A stretch of 24,059 nucleotides of DNA from Bacteroidales bacterium (GTDB lineage Bacteria > Bacteroidota > Bacteroidia > Bacteroidales > PUMT01): NCBI GenBank assembly GCA_007132365.1, contig SLOS01000032.1, forward strand, positions 1 to 24,059, written 5' to 3'. The position numbers were made by a program, and so were the translations under genes. The notes under the pieces are model-generated. The model was not told where the DNA came from, made no database searches, and saw nothing but the letters and a program-made list of their open reading frames with translations. This document shows, piece after piece, positions 1-8,300 of the stretch. How positions within the stretch are numbered: the first letter of the stretch is position 1; each line of letters opens with the position of its first letter.

Positions 1-2824
1 CAACCTTATTTTTGCCCTTAAGTCTGTCTTTCAGGTGTTTACCTGTGTATGAGGATGGACAGTTAACAAGTTCTTCCGGTGTACCTTCAAAAACAATATA
101 ACCACCCTCTTCTCCGCCTTCAGGACCAAGATCTATAACCCAGTCCGCTGTTTTGACAACTTCGGGATTATGTTCCACCACTATCAGGCTGTTACCTCTG
201 TCGGTCAATGCCTGGAATGCTTTAAGTAACTTTTTTATATCATGGAAATGGAGCCCTGTTGTGGGTTCATCAAATATAAACAAAACAGACTGCTGTTCTT
301 TTTCTCTTCCAAGAAATGAAGCCAGTTTAACTCTTTGGCTCTCACCGCCACTAAGTGTACTTGATGATTGTCCGAGTTTCACATAACCCAGGCCAACCTC
401 TTCAAGTGTCCTGAGCTTATCAACAATTTTCTTTTCATACCCGTGTTCCCTTTCCCCGAAGAAACTGATTGCTTCACTGACGGTAAGTTCCAGTACCTCG
501 TATATATTTTTTTCCCTGTACCTTACCTCAAGGATATCATCCCTGAACCTTTTTCCCTGGCAATTTTCACAAATCAGGTTAACATCTGCCATGAATTGCA
601 TTTCCACTTTGATAATCCCTTCACCCTGGCACTCCTCGCATCTTCCTCCATCAATATTAAATGAAAAGTGCCCTGGCTGGAAATTATTCAGTTTGGATGC
701 TGTTTGCGAGGCAAACAGTTTACGGACATCATCCCATGCCTTAACATATGTTACAGGATTGGATCTGGATGATCTTCCAATGGGATTCTGGTCAATCATC
801 TCAACTCCTGAAAGGCGGTTTATGTCACCACCAACCTTTCCGGATTTTCCTGCCTTTAAACCGTTATTGTTATATATCCTGCTGAGTGCCGGAAATAGTA
901 TGTCCCTTACAAGTGAGGACTTGCCCGAACCGCTTACCCCAGTGATAACTGTCAGGATATTCAGCGGAAACTTAACATTGATTCCCTTCAGATTGTTCTC
1001 GGTTGCACCGGTTATTTCAATATAATTGTTCCATTTCTGCCGGTTTGCCGGTACTGCAATATTTTCTTTGCCGGTAAGGTACCTGGCAGTAATGCTGTCT
1101 TTATGGGTTCTCAATTGTCTGTGATTGCCCTGAAATACAACGTTGCCGCCCAGGTGACCGGCAAGAGGGCCAATATCGATGATCTGATCAGATGCCCTTA
1201 TGATATCCTCATCATGTTCAACTACAACAACAGTGTTCCCCGACTCTTTAAGCTGTTTCAGCACTTTTATAAGCAGGTGTGTGTCGCGTGGATGCAAGCC
1301 AATACTGGGTTCATCAAGGATATAGAGGGAGCCTACCAGGTTGCTCCCCATGGTAGCTGCAAGCCTTATGCGCTGTGATTCACCTCCTGACAGGGTGGAC
1401 GAAAGGCGGTTCATGGTCAGATAACCCAGTCCAACATCCTTCAGGAACTCCAGACGGGTGCTGATCTCCCTGATCACGCGACCCGCTATTTCCTGCTCAT
1501 GCTTTTCAAGTGGTATGGTGCTGAAAAACTCAGAAAGTCGGGTCACAGGCATCTGTACCAGCTCCTGTAAGGTTTTTCCACCGACTATTACCCATGATGA
1601 TTCTTTTCTGAGTCTTGTACCTTTACACTCATAGCAGGTGGTTTTCCCCCTGTACCTCGACAACATAACCCTGTACTGTATCTTATAGCTTTTCTTTTCG
1701 ATATGTTTGAAAAACCTTTGCAGGCCATAAAAATACCGGTTTCCTGTCCACAGAAGCTCCCTCATTTCCGCACTTAGCTCGTAATATGGCTTGTGTACAG
1801 GAAAATCAAACTTTGGTGCATTGCAGACAAGTCTCTCCTTCCATTTTCTCATTTTTTCTCCTCTCCAGCATGCTATTGCATCATTGTAAACAGAAAGGCT
1901 CTTGTCAGGCACCACCAGATCCTCATCAATACCGATAATTTTCCCGTACCCCTCGCAAAGATGACATGCTCCAAGGGGATTATTAAAACTGAACATGTGT
2001 TCCGATGGTTCATCAAAAGTGATACCGTCCAGATCGAAACGATTGGAGAACCGGACTTTAGTTTCATTTCCGGATTCTCCGGTTATAAGCAGGCACTCTC
2101 CGTTACCCTCATAAAATGAATTCTCGATTGAATCAGCTATCCTTGATCTGGTATCTCCGTCCCATGCGACTCTCAGGCGGTCCACTACAATGTAGAGGTC
2201 ATCGGCATTATCAAAGTTGTCAAAGTTATCCAGGATTTCCTCGATCTTTTCTGTACGGCTCTTTGAGTAGATCCTTGTTATACCCTGTTGCAGCCTTACC
2301 CTGAGGTTTTTTTCAAGTAATTTCCTGTTCGTTTCAGCTATTGGCGAAAGAATCAGCACTGTGGTATTCTCATCAAGGGACAGGATATAATTTACAACAT
2401 CACCTACACTGTGCCTCGTGACCTCACGGCCTGAAACAGGTGAGATAGTGCGTCCGATACGGGCATAGAGCAATTTGAGATAGTCGTATATTTCAGTGGA
2501 TGTGCCTACGGTAGATCTTGGATTATGGGTATTGATTTTTTGCTCAATTGCAATGGCAGGAGGTATACCTTTAATAAAATCAACCTCCGGTTTGTTTATT
2601 TTACCGAGGAATTGCCTTGCATATGCTGAAAGGCTTTCAACATAACGTCTCTGACCTTCAGCATAAAGGGTGTCAAAGGCAAGTGATGATTTACCTGAAC
2701 CGGACAGCCCGGTTATAACAATGAATTGATCGCGGGGAATACTTAAATCTATATTTTTAAGATTGTGTACCCTGGCACCCTTTATCAGAATTTCTTTATT
2801 ACCCCCAATTTCATTTTCTGGCAT
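1..2824 (-). CDS. uvrA: UvrABC excision nuclease subunit A (C-terminal edge cut by window)
   Basis: UvrA is the damage-sensing ATPase dimer of nucleotide excision repair; it loads UvrB at lesions in the cytoplasm. The minus strand reads open from an ATG at 2824-2822 to the window edge, giving 941 codons and no stop. The family is about 940-950 residues, so only a few C-terminal residues are missing. Visible motifs, in order: Walker A GLSGSGKSS at residues 39-47; first zinc site Cys287/Cys290 with Cys397/Cys400; ABC signature LSGGESQRIRLA near 478; second Walker A GVSGSGKSS near 627; second zinc site C-x2-C-x19-C-x2-C at 729, 732, 752 and 755; second signature LSGGESQRVKLA near 825; Walker B-like FIFDEPTTGLH. 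The N-terminal half is full length with the large insertion that carries the UvrB-binding region, so this is the canonical UvrA1 type. No LexA-like operator was recognised upstream. The gene is transcribed divergently from the sigma factor. Confidence 0.98.
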   Translation of the reverse strand, partial: MPENEIGGNKEILIKGARVHNLKNIDLSIPRDQFIVITGLSGSGKSSLAFDTLYAEGQRRYVESLSAYARQFLGKINKPEVDFIKGIPPAIAIEQKINTHNPRSTVGTSTEIYDYLKLLYARIGRTISPVSGREVTRHSVGDVVNYILSLDENTTVLILSPIAETNRKLLEKNLRVRLQQGITRIYSKSRTEKIEEILDNFDNFDNADDLYIVVDRLRVAWDGDTRSRIADSIENSFYEGNGECLLITGESGNETKVRFSNRFDLDGITFDEPSEHMFSFNNPLGACHLCEGYGKIIGIDEDLVVPDKSLSVYNDAIACWRGEKMRKWKERLVCNAPKFDFPVHKPYYELSAEMRELLWTGNRYFYGLQRFFKHIEKKSYKIQYRVMLSRYRGKTTCYECKGTRLRKESSWVIVGGKTLQELVQMPVTRLSEFFSTIPLEKHEQEIAGRVIREISTRLEFLKDVGLGYLTMNRLSSTLSGGESQRIRLAATMGSNLVGSLYILDEPSIGLHPRDTHLLIKVLKQLKESGNTVVVVEHDEDIIRASDQIIDIGPLAGHLGGNVVFQGNHRQLRTHKDSITARYLTGKENIAVPANRQKWNNYIEITGATENNLKGINVKFPLNILTVITGVSGSGKSSLVRDILFPALSRIYNNNGLKAGKSGKVGGDINRLSGVEMIDQNPIGRSSRSNPVTYVKAWDDVRKLFASQTASKLNNFQPGHFSFNIDGGRCEECQGEGIIKVEMQFMADVNLICENCQGKRFRDDILEVRYREKNIYEVLELTVSEAISFFGEREHGYEKKIVDKLRTLEEVGLGYVKLGQSSSTLSGGESQRVKLASFLGREKEQQSVLFIFDEPTTGLHFHDIKKLLKAFQALTDRGNSLIVVEHNPEVVKTADWVIDLGPEGGEEGGYIVFEGTPEELVNCPSSYTGKHLKDRLKGKNKV

Positions 2825-3068
2825 AATTATTGTTTTAATTTACCAAGGAATGTATAAAAAAATAATTTGTGGTAAGTCTAATCAGGACAGTTTGTTAGTT
2901 TAAACTAGTCAAGTGTAAGGTAGCAGTTTTATTTTGAATTTTAAAATACTTTATGAAACGGAATTTTTTTTTTTACTTTGTAACATATATTATTGCATTA
3001 TTGTTTAACCATCAAAATAAGCTGCTATCGAGAGAATTTTACCATAAGAAATAACAAAGGAGGTAGAT
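2825..3068. other. Divergent intergenic region uvrA / sigma factor
   Basis: 244 bp, strongly A/T-rich, including a run of 11 T near 2967. It must carry promoters for uvrA (minus) and the sigma factor (plus). I found no exact TAnnTTTG on either strand. The only notable site is a 12-bp perfect palindrome, TAGTTTAAACTA, at 2896-2907, a possible binding site of unknown meaning. Confidence 0.5.
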
Positions 3069-3086
3069 GTGGAGGCAAAAAGAATG
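3056..3086 (+). promoter_or_regulatory. Strong Shine-Dalgarno site(s) with two possible sigma-factor starts
   Basis: AAAGGAGGT at 3056-3064 lies 5 nt before a GTG (3069-3071). A second GGAGG at 3071-3075 lies 8 nt before an in-frame ATG (3084-3086). Either could start the sigma-factor gene. Such strong anti-16S matches are uncommon in Bacteroidota, which mostly initiate without Shine-Dalgarno pairing. The ATG gives MSDQDLIQQF..., the more usual N-terminus for this family; the GTG adds five residues (MEAKR). Confidence 0.6.
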
Positions 3087-3659
3087 AGTGATCAGGATCT
3101 GATACAACAGTTTCTCTCGGGCGACAAAGAAGGTATTGAAAAGCTTATTAACAGACACAAGAACAAGGTGTATACCTATATTGTGCTGGTAGTTAAGAAT
3201 CAGCAGCTTGCCGAGGATATTTTCCAGGATACTTTCATCAAGGTTATACGCTCCCTTATAGACGGAAAGTATAAGGACAACGGTCGCTTTGTTTCCTGGG
3301 TAATAAGAATTGCACATAATTTGATAATTGACCATTTCCGTAAGGAAAAGCAGATCAATACACTTTCAAATGACGATTATGAAGCAGACATATTCAATTC
3401 CAAAAAGCTTTCTGACCAGAATATTGAAGATGTTTTGATAAAGGAGCAGATCACCAATGATGTACGGCAGCTTATTGATGAATTACCCGAGGAACAGAAA
3501 CAGGTGATACTTTTACGGCATTACGGAGGTATGAGTTTTAAAGAGATAGCCGATCAGACTGACGTAAGTATCAATACGGCTCTTGGCAGGATGCGTTATG
3601 CACTGATAAATCTGAGAAAACTTATTGAACGTAAAAATATTAGTCTCACAATGAGTTGA
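3069..3659 (+). CDS. RNA polymerase sigma-70 family (ECF-like) sigma factor
   Basis: This small sigma factor recruits core RNA polymerase to a subset of promoters. It is 196 residues from GTG 3069, or 191 from ATG 3084. Region 2 spans roughly residues 20-92 (core binding and -10 recognition), with the typical AEDIFQDTFIKVI and FVSWVIRIAHNLIIDHFRK stretches. Region 4 spans roughly 135-188 (-35 recognition), with LPEEQKQVILLRHYGGMSFKEIA followed by a helix-turn-helix (VSINTALGRMRYALINLR). There are no regions 1 or 3, which places it with the ECF group. No anti-sigma factor gene (FecR-like or zinc-binding) sits next to it, and no SusC/SusD genes follow, so it is not the usual polysaccharide-utilisation ECF/anti-sigma pair. 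It is followed by a strong terminator, so it is probably a single-gene transcript. Confidence 0.93.
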   Translation: MEAKRMSDQDLIQQFLSGDKEGIEKLINRHKNKVYTYIVLVVKNQQLAEDIFQDTFIKVIRSLIDGKYKDNGRFVSWVIRIAHNLIIDHFRKEKQINTLSNDDYEADIFNSKKLSDQNIEDVLIKEQITNDVRQLIDELPEEQKQVILLRHYGGMSFKEIADQTDVSINTALGRMRYALINLRKLIERKNISLTMS

Positions 3660-3697
3660 TTGTCATTTATTACTCAGGTAAATAGGTTTTTAATTAA

Positions 3698-3745
3698 AAA
3701 GTTGGGGGAGTTTGAAATAATAAATTTCCCCAACTTTCGTTTTTT
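3698..3745 (+). terminator. Rho-independent terminator after the sigma-factor gene
   Basis: The arms 3698-3713 and 3722-3737 pair as a 16-bp RNA stem: ten perfect pairs (AAAGTTGGGG with CCCCAACTTT), then six more including two G-U wobbles, closing an 8-nt loop. A run of six T follows at 3740-3745. It lies 38 bp after the sigma-factor stop. On the reverse strand the stem is followed by TTTTT, so it might work both ways, although no convergent gene needs it. Confidence 0.9.
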
Positions 3746-3776
3746 GATGACATATGATGTTAAAAGTTGTTAAAAA

Positions 3777-4004
3777 ATGCCTATGAAAAAAAACTACTAT
3801 TATTTGTATACCTTGAATGACATGGACCCCGGTCCCCCCGGACTCATCGAGTTAAATTCACTTTTTCCTGATAAAAGCAGTATCTACCGGGATGTAATCT
3901 TTTATCTTGACCAGCAGAGTTTCGATGTAAGCAACACCACGGTTGCCAGGCTGATAGAATATGCAGGAAGTCAGATAAATAACGGTCATAATAAAAACCA
4001 CTAG
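3777..4004 (+). CDS. Small protein of unknown function, 75 aa
   Basis: I do not recognise a named family. It has 75 residues from ATG 3777; ATG 3783 (MKKNYYYLYTLND...) is an equally good start. It is soluble, with no signal peptide or membrane segment. The N-terminus is tyrosine-rich, and the last third (NTTVARLIEYAGSQ) looks like an amphipathic helix. Small proteins with a similar layout, a short Tyr/Leu-rich start and a C-terminal '...T...I..YA/S..L' helix, are, from memory, often found just downstream of ECF-like sigma genes in Bacteroidales; that link is an inference. A strong terminator separates it from the sigma gene, so it needs its own promoter. Its stop overlaps the stop of convergent rsmE by 3 bp. 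The ORF is intact and its codon use matches the neighbours, so I believe it is real but leave the function open. Confidence 0.6.
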   Translation: MPMKKNYYYLYTLNDMDPGPPGLIELNSLFPDKSSIYRDVIFYLDQQSFDVSNTTVARLIEYAGSQINNGHNKNH

Positions 4005-4708
4005 TGAATAAGGTTTATCAGGTTGACAGTATGGCATGCAACCAAACCTGCCGTTTCTGTCCTTAACCTGCTTTTTCCCAGGCTGGCAGGTATGAAACCG
4101 TTGGCTTGTGCCAGTTTGATCTCATCTTTCTGAAAATCACCTTCGGGACCGATAAGTATGATTATGTCGGAGCCTTTCCGGTACAGACTGCCAAGATTGT
4201 TTTCATGGGGTTCACTGGCTGTTGCGATGAATTTACAGCCGTCGAACTGCTTTGTTACAAGGCTCTCAAAACTTACAAATGGCGTAATTTCAGGCAGCCA
4301 GGCTTTAAGGGATTGCTTCATTGCTGCTATCATAACCTTTTTTAACCTCTCTTCCTTGATAATACGGCGCTCTGAATTATTGCACAGGAGCGGGATGATC
4401 CTGTCCGTTCCTATTTCTGTGGCTTTTTCGAGGAACCACTCAAAACGTTCAATGCTTTTAGTAGGGGATATGGCAATCTGCATTGACCAGTCTCTCTCTG
4501 CGGGTACATCAGTTGTTTCGAGAATTTCTGTTTCACATGCATTTTTGTCTGGTTTTGTTATTTTAGCCTTGTAAAGTTTACCTGCGCCATTGGTAATGTA
4601 GATGATATCATTGGCAGACAGTCTCATAACTCTCACACAATGATGAGATTCATTTTTGTCCATTGTAAAGGTTTTACCTTGAATGACCGGATGATGGTAA
4701 AGTTGCAT
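4001..4708 (-). CDS. rsmE: 16S rRNA (uracil-1498-N3)-methyltransferase RsmE
   Basis: RsmE methylates N3 of U1498 in the 30S subunit using S-adenosylmethionine; it is a SPOUT-fold enzyme. The start chosen is ATG 4708 (MQLYHHPVIQGKTF...), giving 235 residues, the normal family length. The frame stays open upstream to another ATG at 4762, but those 18 residues are hydrophobic, unlike the family, and would run to within 2 bp of the divergent gene. The N-terminal PUA-like domain includes HHCVRVMRL. The catalytic SPOUT domain has ISPTKSIERFEWFLEKATEIG at about 80-101 and the SAM-binding knot with IGPEGDF at about 186-192 and LGKSRLRTETA at about 210-220. It converges with the small ORF at 3777-4004 and diverges from the phosphoesterase gene, so it is probably transcribed alone. 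Confidence 0.95.
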   Translation of the reverse strand: MQLYHHPVIQGKTFTMDKNESHHCVRVMRLSANDIIYITNGAGKLYKAKITKPDKNACETEILETTDVPAERDWSMQIAISPTKSIERFEWFLEKATEIGTDRIIPLLCNNSERRIIKEERLKKVMIAAMKQSLKAWLPEITPFVSFESLVTKQFDGCKFIATASEPHENNLGSLYRKGSDIIILIGPEGDFQKDEIKLAQANGFIPASLGKSRLRTETAGLVACHTVNLINLIH

Positions 4709-4764
4709 GATTGTTGAGCTTTGACCTTTAAAAATATAGATTATTAACTCAAATTCATACATGC

Positions 4765-5265
4765 ATGAGCATTAATATAGCTTGTTTGTCTGATACCCAT
4801 GGTTTTTTTGATGACCGGCTGATTGATTTTATGGAACCTTGTGATGAAATCTGGCATGCCGGAGATATTGGCAGTATTGAGGTTGTGGATAAGCTGCGGG
4901 GCCTGAAACCCCTAAGGGCTGTTTACGGGAATATAGATGATCAGGGAATACGGGAGATATACCCTTTGCATCAGCGTTTTGAGATCGGTGGACTGGATGT
5001 GTGGATGACCCATATCGGAGGATATCCCGGGAAATATGATCCTGCGGTAAAACCGGCTATTTTTGAATCACCTCCAGGGGTGTTTATATGCGGGCATTCT
5101 CATATACTTAAGGTAATGAATGACAAGGAACTCGGACTGATCCACATAAATCCGGGGGCCGCGGGCAGGTCCGGGATGCATAAGGTACAGACTGCTATCC
5201 GGTTTGTTATTGCCAACGGAAAATTATCAGAACTGGAGGTGATAGAGCTGCAGAGGCGACACTGA
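4765..5265 (+). CDS. YfcE/MJ0936-family metallophosphoesterase
   Basis: This is a calcineurin-like phosphodiesterase or phosphatase that binds two metals and acts in the cytoplasm; the natural substrate of this family is usually not known. It has 166 residues, the usual length. All metal-site motifs are present in order: SDTHG (Asp10, His12), GDIG (Asp34), GNIDD (Asn56), MTHIGG (His83), GHSH (His111, His113) and the following NPGAAGR. There is no signal peptide. The ATG at 4765 is the obvious start, since the phosphoesterase core begins at residue 3. It diverges from rsmE across a 56-bp gap that must hold both promoters, and it converges with the large secreted-protein gene (75-bp gap). The family is certain; the substrate is not. 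Confidence 0.92.
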   Translation: MSINIACLSDTHGFFDDRLIDFMEPCDEIWHAGDIGSIEVVDKLRGLKPLRAVYGNIDDQGIREIYPLHQRFEIGGLDVWMTHIGGYPGKYDPAVKPAIFESPPGVFICGHSHILKVMNDKELGLIHINPGAAGRSGMHKVQTAIRFVIANGKLSELEVIELQRRH

Positions 5266-5340
5266 TTATTGAATGTACCTCATGAGAGTTGAAGTTTCTT
5301 CATTCAGCTTCCAGTACCTGTTGGTTTTCTTCGGGGACTG

Positions 5341-8300
5341 TTAATTTTGATAAAGCATGGACTCCTCTGTTTTTGTCTCCTCATCGGGCAGGATCAGAGT
5401 CCGGCCTTTCAAATGGCTGCGGTACGTTCTGAAGAAACTTTCAATCTTTGTATCAGTTGCCAGCATATATATGTAACGTGCTTCTCTGTCGCTTACCCTC
5501 ATTCTCCTGTGCCTCAGCGCAAGGTCTTCTATTATTCTGACATAGTCCCGGTTTGAAGAGAAGGTTTGCATCACGCCGCGTGTATACCCGAAATAGTACC
5601 AGTTTTCATTGTCAAGTTCAATATAGAAATCAAGATAATCTCCTGACCGTCTCTTTGTAATCTCCAGGTAACCGTTAAAAAGCTTATTCACGGGAACTCC
5701 CTCTATGTAGGCTATACCTATTTTGCCTTGTGACCGGTATGAACGGCTCTCCTTGTTCCAATTCATTGTAATGTCCGATAAAACAAAAGTTTTATTCAGC
5801 TCTTCCGGTAGTCGCAATTGCCTGCCCTTAACGGGGGAATGGCCAGTGAGTGCTTCAGCCATCTCCTCTCCAACCATCTCCTTTAGTCCCCGTTCATAAA
5901 AGTATGCTGAAGGGCCAACCGGCTGGGCTGTAGCACTGTCTGCCTGTTGAACTATCAGTTCCATAGCATCTTCCGCCATGAAAAAGTCCATGCTGATTAT
6001 CCCGCTAATACTGGTCTCATTGTCATTTATACTGTTTTGTACCCTGCCTGTGGCGCTCAGCCTGAATTGACCAAGGTCAACACCCAGTTCAAGGTTCCCC
6101 TCAGACCTGATGATACATTCATCGGGGTTAAGAGTTACAATATTACCGGGAATGTTTATGTTCCTTAGCTTTTCAAGAGCTGCAATCCGGTATTCACCCG
6201 AGGCAGGGTCAAATTTCAAATATCCCTCCGCGCTGACAATAAGCTGGTCTGACCAGTTTTTTCTGGTTGAGAAAAAAGCGGGGTATATATGTACAGAATC
6301 CGTGGCTACAAATATCCCTGAATAGATCCTTTCCCTGTCGGCAGACATTGGCTGCTCCGGTACTGGTATTAAAACATCAACGGGGTTTATTTCATGCTCG
6401 AATGCCAGCTGGTGGACTTTTAACCTCTCACAGTTGTGAGATATCCGGGTCCCCCCCCTGAAGTTCAGATGAGGCTGAGATGCTTGCAGTCCGGCCTCTC
6501 CGGCAAAAGAGAATCCGCGACTCAGCATGAAATTGTCTTCTTCTGCAATTGTGCCGGAGGCAATTGTTTCGGTATCTCTGTTAACTGATATCTTATCAAA
6601 ACGGATAGTGTGGGTAACGTTCAATTCATCGATGTAATCATAATCTCCCGATCCTCTGTAACTTTTTCTTCCCTCAATATCCAGACTGGCATTATATATT
6701 TCATGATATGAATTATCCCTGTTTGCAGTAAGTCTTGAATCTTTCAGTGTGTATATCCCTGCTTCTTCCCCAATAAGGATATTCTCTCCTGCCGGATAAA
6801 TTGTTGCATCTGCAACTTCGATGTATTTCACACCATCTGCCCTGAGCTGGCCACTACGGTAATCCAGAATTGCCCGGGGTGCAAAAAAAACCAGTGAATC
6901 CTGTCCCCGGGCTGTTGAAATATATTTTGCTCCGGACTGTCCGGTCTCCGGATCAGTTTCAGAAGAGATAAATTCAATCCGGTGTTGATCCATATTCCAT
7001 GTAAACTCTTCCGGATCAGCTATATAGTTGTTTAAGGGAAGGGTTATCATTTCAGAATCCCTTTTTCTTGTAAAATTTCCCTGTTGTGCTTTCAGGTCAA
7101 CATCTGCTGAAACCCCCACTGCAATTAATGACCCGGCCGGCTTACCAGGCAGTTTAAGCAAAAGGCTGCTGTTGCCTGCACTGAAGGATTCGGATCTTAT
7201 TTCATAGTTAGCTGCTGTAAGAGCGGCATTTCCCAGGCTGAGGGTACCCGTGCCGCTCAGGCCTGATTTTCTTATATTCAGACTGCCGTCAAGTTCGGCC
7301 TGACCATCAAACAGCGTGAAAGTATTTTCAGTTTGCCTGACAGTCATAGTCTCCTCGTAAGGAAGCCATTGCACAATATTGTTTTTGGATCTTATCGAAG
7401 GGAATTCCACTCCCTCAGTCTGTTTGTTGATCAGGAATTCATCTGCTATGGTATTGACTGAATCGGGGAAAAAAATAAAATCATCCGAGTACAGTTCCGA
7501 TGTAATATAGTCTAGTCTCCCTCTTCCTCTCAGTCCGTTATTGCTCAGCCTTATATCATGGAAGTAAATACCCCTGCCGCCGTAGGCCGGAATTCCGGTA
7601 TCAGGGGATGTATGGTTTATACCCAGTGAGTGATCTTCCTGCAATACCAGCATTTCTTCAATATCTGGAAATATTCCAGCAGATACAAGCTTCCCGCGAA
7701 AATCAATATGTTCGTTTCTGAATGTGCTCAGGCTGTCCATCTGGAACGGCTCCAGCTCGAAATAGAAATCCTGCGAATTGTAAACACCCCTCTGAATTTC
7801 AGGTTTTTCATAGAAAACATAGGATTTTTCGGTGCTTTTGAAAATTGGGAATTCTGAATTATTTATCCTTCCGGATTTATTATCCGGCTTATCTATGTCG
7901 AGTACCCCTGTTACTGTCCTGATAAGGTTTTTCACTTCCGTAAGCCTTGCCTGCTCCTCCCTGTCTGCCCCGTAAACCCATGCGCTCAGGCTTAAGGAGT
8001 CGATATCCTGCAGACTGACCGAGAAATTATCATAATCAAATGCAAAATTTCTTCCGAAAAAGCTGAGATTTCCCGCATTGACCCGGCCATCAAACAGGAA
8101 GTTCCTGTTTCTTTTGAGGGTAATCCTGTTTATATCCGGGAAGATACTGACATTCTGGCTTCTGCTTATAAAAACCCTGGGAATGCCATTTATTTTCATT
8201 TCATATGTATCCAGATTGAGTACAGCATTTTCAGTTGGTGCATTTGTGGTGGAAACAAAATTTATAATATCGTAATCAATTCGCCTTATACTGGCCTGGA

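Noticed and set aside
591..1025. 144-codon open frame antisense to uvrA
   Set aside because: The sense strand encodes clear UvrA motifs here; the antisense translation has no domain and arises from uvrA codon structure.
4158..4574. 138-codon open frame antisense to rsmE
   Set aside because: It lies wholly inside rsmE, which has full SPOUT motifs; no independent evidence for coding.
4709..4762. N-terminal 18-residue extension of rsmE from ATG 4762
   Set aside because: Hydrophobic residues not seen in RsmE; it would leave almost no promoter space for either divergent gene. ATG 4708 fits the family.
5266..5340. Possible terminator between the convergent phosphoesterase and large-protein genes
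   Set aside because: Only a 5-bp TGAAG/CTTCA hairpin without a T-run is present.
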